Below, piece after piece: positions 57,118 to 59,300 of a stretch of 59,300 nt of DNA (its first letter is position 1; every line of letters starts with the position of its first letter). The DNA lies in contig CAKOSO010000005.1 of NCBI GenBank assembly GCA_934102355.1, forward strand, positions 1 to 59,300. The letters run 5' to 3'. The notes under the pieces were generated by a model, which was not told the origin of the DNA, ran no database searches, and saw nothing but the letters and a program-made list of their open reading frames with translations. The position numbers were made by a program, and so were the translations under genes. This DNA is from an uncultured Bacilli bacterium. Lineage in GTDB: Bacteria > Bacillota_I > Bacilli_A > RF39 > UBA660.

Positions 57118-58332
57118 TTATTTTTCGAATATATAGTATTTTTTCTTACCCCTTCTTATTATGTTATATTTTCTATCATTATTTATTAGCATGTTTTCAT
57201 CTGTTACTTGTTCACCGTTTAGTGTTATAGCTTTATTTGCTATAAACTCTCTAGCTTCTCTTTTTGATGATGTAATCTTATTATCAACTAATAACTCGAT
57301 TATTGGTTTTTTTTCTAGTTTGTACATATCAAAACCTTTAAAGGCTTCTTCTATTTCTTCATCGGTTAAATCTTTTATATTTCCAGAGAATAATGATGAT
57401 GAAATTGTTAAAGCTTTTTCATATTCTTCTTTTCCATGTAGATCAGTAATTATTTCTCTTGCAAGTGCTTGTTGTGCTTTTCTTTCTTCAGGTCTTTCTT
57501 TGTTAATAACTTCTAATTCATCGATTTCTTCTTTAGATAAGAATGTAAATATTTTTAAGTATTCAATAACTTTTGAATCATCAGTGTTAATTAGATATTG
57601 GTATAGTTCATAACTTGATGTTTTAGTTTTATCTAGCCATAGTGCATTTCCTTCTGATTTACCAAACTTGTTACCAAATTTATCTAAAACAAGTGGCATT
57701 GTAAACCCGTATGCTTCTTTTCCTTCAATCTTTTTTATTAGCTCTAATCCAGTTGTAATATTTCCCCATTGATCAGATCCTTCTGCTTGTAATGTACATC
57801 CTTTTTCTCTGAATAGATGTAGAAAATCATATCCTTGAATCAATGTATATGAAAACTCTGCATAAGTGATTCCTGTTTCAAGTCTTCTGTTAATAATATC
57901 TTTTGATAACATATAATTTACGTTGATATATTTTCCAATATCTCTTAAAAAGTCTAAATAATTAAAATCTTTCATCCAATCATAGTTGTTAACAATTTCT
58001 GCTTTTCCATCAAAAATACTATCAACTTGTTTAGTTATACCTTTAATATTATTTAATACTGCGCCTTTAGATATTATTTCTCTTTCTGCAGTCGGTCTTG
58101 GATCCCCAATAAGTCCAGTTGCTCCACCAATTAGAAGTATTGGATGGTGTCCTGCCTTAGCTAATCTTTTCGCTGTTATAAGCGATGAATAATGCCCGAG
58201 ATGTAAAGAGTCCGCTGTTGGATCAGTTCCCCAGTAGAATGTTAACTTTTCGTTATTCAATTTGTTTTCTAGTTCCGGTGAACTAACATCTTTTACTAAT
58301 CCTCTCCATTTTAATTCTTCATATAGTTTCAT
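57118..58332 (-). CDS. tyrS: Tyrosyl-tRNA synthetase
   Basis: 404 residues. Class I synthetase: HIGH-type HLGHY in ADSLHLGHYSS, tyrosine pocket YAEFSYTLIQGYDFLHL and EGSDQWGN, KMSKS-type KFGKSEGNALW, and a C-terminal S4 RNA-binding domain (about 335-404). ATG 58332 follows AAGGAGG. The frame is open upstream through the T-box leader, which is not coding. Confidence 0.97.
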   Translation of the reverse strand: MKLYEELKWRGLVKDVSSPELENKLNNEKLTFYWGTDPTADSLHLGHYSSLITAKRLAKAGHHPILLIGGATGLIGDPRPTAEREIISKGAVLNNIKGITKQVDSIFDGKAEIVNNYDWMKDFNYLDFLRDIGKYINVNYMLSKDIINRRLETGITYAEFSYTLIQGYDFLHLFREKGCTLQAEGSDQWGNITTGLELIKKIEGKEAYGFTMPLVLDKFGNKFGKSEGNALWLDKTKTSSYELYQYLINTDDSKVIEYLKIFTFLSKEEIDELEVINKERPEERKAQQALAREIITDLHGKEEYEKALTISSSLFSGNIKDLTDEEIEEAFKGFDMYKLEKKPIIELLVDNKITSSKREAREFIANKAITLNGEQVTDENMLINNDRKYNIIRRGKKKYYIFEK

Positions 58333-58344
58333 ATAAATACCTCC

Positions 58345-58546
58345 TTTTAGATAAAAAAAATTCATAAACAAAGGACGAAATAACCGTGGTACCACCTTAA
58401 TTTATGAATTTCTTCATACTCTTTTACTATATCGCGTAACCTTAAGCTCATGAAATGTATTTCATAATGTTTTTTGTTAGCTCTCACCAATACTAACTCT
58501 CTTTTCAAATTTACATTATTACTTATTTTCAGTCATTGCTTTTATG
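58345..58546 (-). promoter_or_regulatory. T-box riboswitch (tyrosine)
   Basis: The minus strand carries the T-box sequence AAGGTGGTACCACGG (58384-58398), which binds the tRNA acceptor end. A terminator stem is formed by ATTCATAAA (58401-58410) and TTTATGAAT (58360-58368), followed by a run of T. A likely specifier UAC (58457-58459), in GAAATACATTTC of stem I, is a tyrosine codon, matching tyrS. Transcription continues into tyrS when tRNA-Tyr is uncharged. Confidence 0.92.
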
Positions 58547-58551
58547 TAAAT

Positions 58552-58580
58552 AATCTATCACAAAATTGTTAATAAGTCAA
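58552..58580 (-). promoter_or_regulatory. Promoter of the T-box/tyrS unit
   Basis: Minus strand TTGACT (58575-58580), 17-bp spacer, TAGATT (58552-58557). Confidence 0.75.
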
Positions 58581-58605
58581 TTAAATAAATTTAGACAAAA
58601 AAAAA

Positions 58606-58710
58606 CTTAGCAACGACCTATTTTAGCATTATACTATCTTCGGCGCTGAAGTGCTTAACTACTGGGTTCGGGATGGAGCCAGGTGTGTCCACTTCGCTAT
58701 AGTCACTAAG
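58606..58710 (-). rRNA. rrf: 5S ribosomal RNA
   Basis: Conserved CCCGAACCCAGTAGTTAAGC and GCGCCGAAGATAGTA-type segments on the minus strand; the terminal helix CTTAG / CTAAG frames about 105 nt. A long T run (58595-58605) follows and ends the rRNA operon. Confidence 0.95.
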
Positions 58711-58788
58711 AAAATTTGAGAAATAATTCTCTGAAAACTAAGATAATGTATGAATCATCAAATTCATTAAATATTAAACATTTTATAG

Positions 58789-59300
<512 letters not shown>

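Noticed and set aside
58333..58395. Upstream extension of the TyrS frame
   Set aside because: This stretch is the T-box antiterminator/terminator region and not coding; AAGGAGG marks ATG 58332.

Overview
The window is AT-rich chromosomal DNA from a low-GC Bacillota. The gene order matches Bacillus-type neighbourhoods (rny-recA-pgsA-rodZ and rnpB-gpsB/recU-PBP1), and the RNase P RNA is class B. Strong TTGACA-17-TATAAT promoters and GGAGG ribosome sites are common. TGA is used as a stop codon, so this is not a genetic-code-4 mycoplasma. An oxygen-independent ribonucleotide reductase, an [FeFe]-hydrogenase-like protein and rubrerythrin point to an anaerobe, and a cotJ operon points to spore-former ancestry. 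An uncultured gut Bacilli or Erysipelotrichia-like lineage is the best guess; this is inference.

Layout. 1-5396: RNase Y, RecA, PgsA, a short RodZ-like protein, RNase P RNA, GpsB and RecU. 5398-16072: envelope genes, namely a class A PBP, an LCP-family protein with extra domains, a HdeD-like membrane protein, a thioester/Cna-B adhesin, DacA, a VanY-type carboxypeptidase and a TasA/camelysin-like protein. 16177-30265: DnaE, bL28, a CDP-alcohol phosphatidyltransferase, an rRNA methyltransferase with a pseudouridine synthase, UvsE and AddA/AddB. 30342-33663: a three-gene operon of unknown function whose two large proteins are built from about 70-residue tandem repeats; its promoter overlaps an 18-bp inverted repeat. 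33861-36101: a second TasA-like gene and an ABC-F ATPase. 36611-42531: a minus-strand cluster of three collagen-like proteins, a beta-helix protein and two small beta-rich proteins, all without signal peptides. 42663-49913: L,D-transpeptidase, NrdG/NrdD, Lgt, a DUF4190-like protein, HtrA and a single-domain Clp-type AAA+ ATPase. 49927-52412: PerR, rubrerythrin and a rubredoxin-[FeFe] hydrogenase fusion in one operon with a PerR-like box. 52452-53476: a cotJA-cotJB fusion followed by cotJC. 53567-59300: tRNA-His, two flavodoxin-like reductases, GpsA coupled to a kinase-like protein, TyrS with a T-box, then 5S and partial 23S rRNA.

The most interesting parts are the repeat-protein operon with its own operator-like site, the secretion-signal-free collagen/beta-helix cluster, whose promoters share a CATAnnnTA element with the cotJ operon (suggesting mother-cell sporulation control), and the perR-rubrerythrin-hydrogenase operon, which could couple H2 oxidation to peroxide removal. 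These functional readings are inference; the gene structures, motifs and repeats are visible in the sequence.
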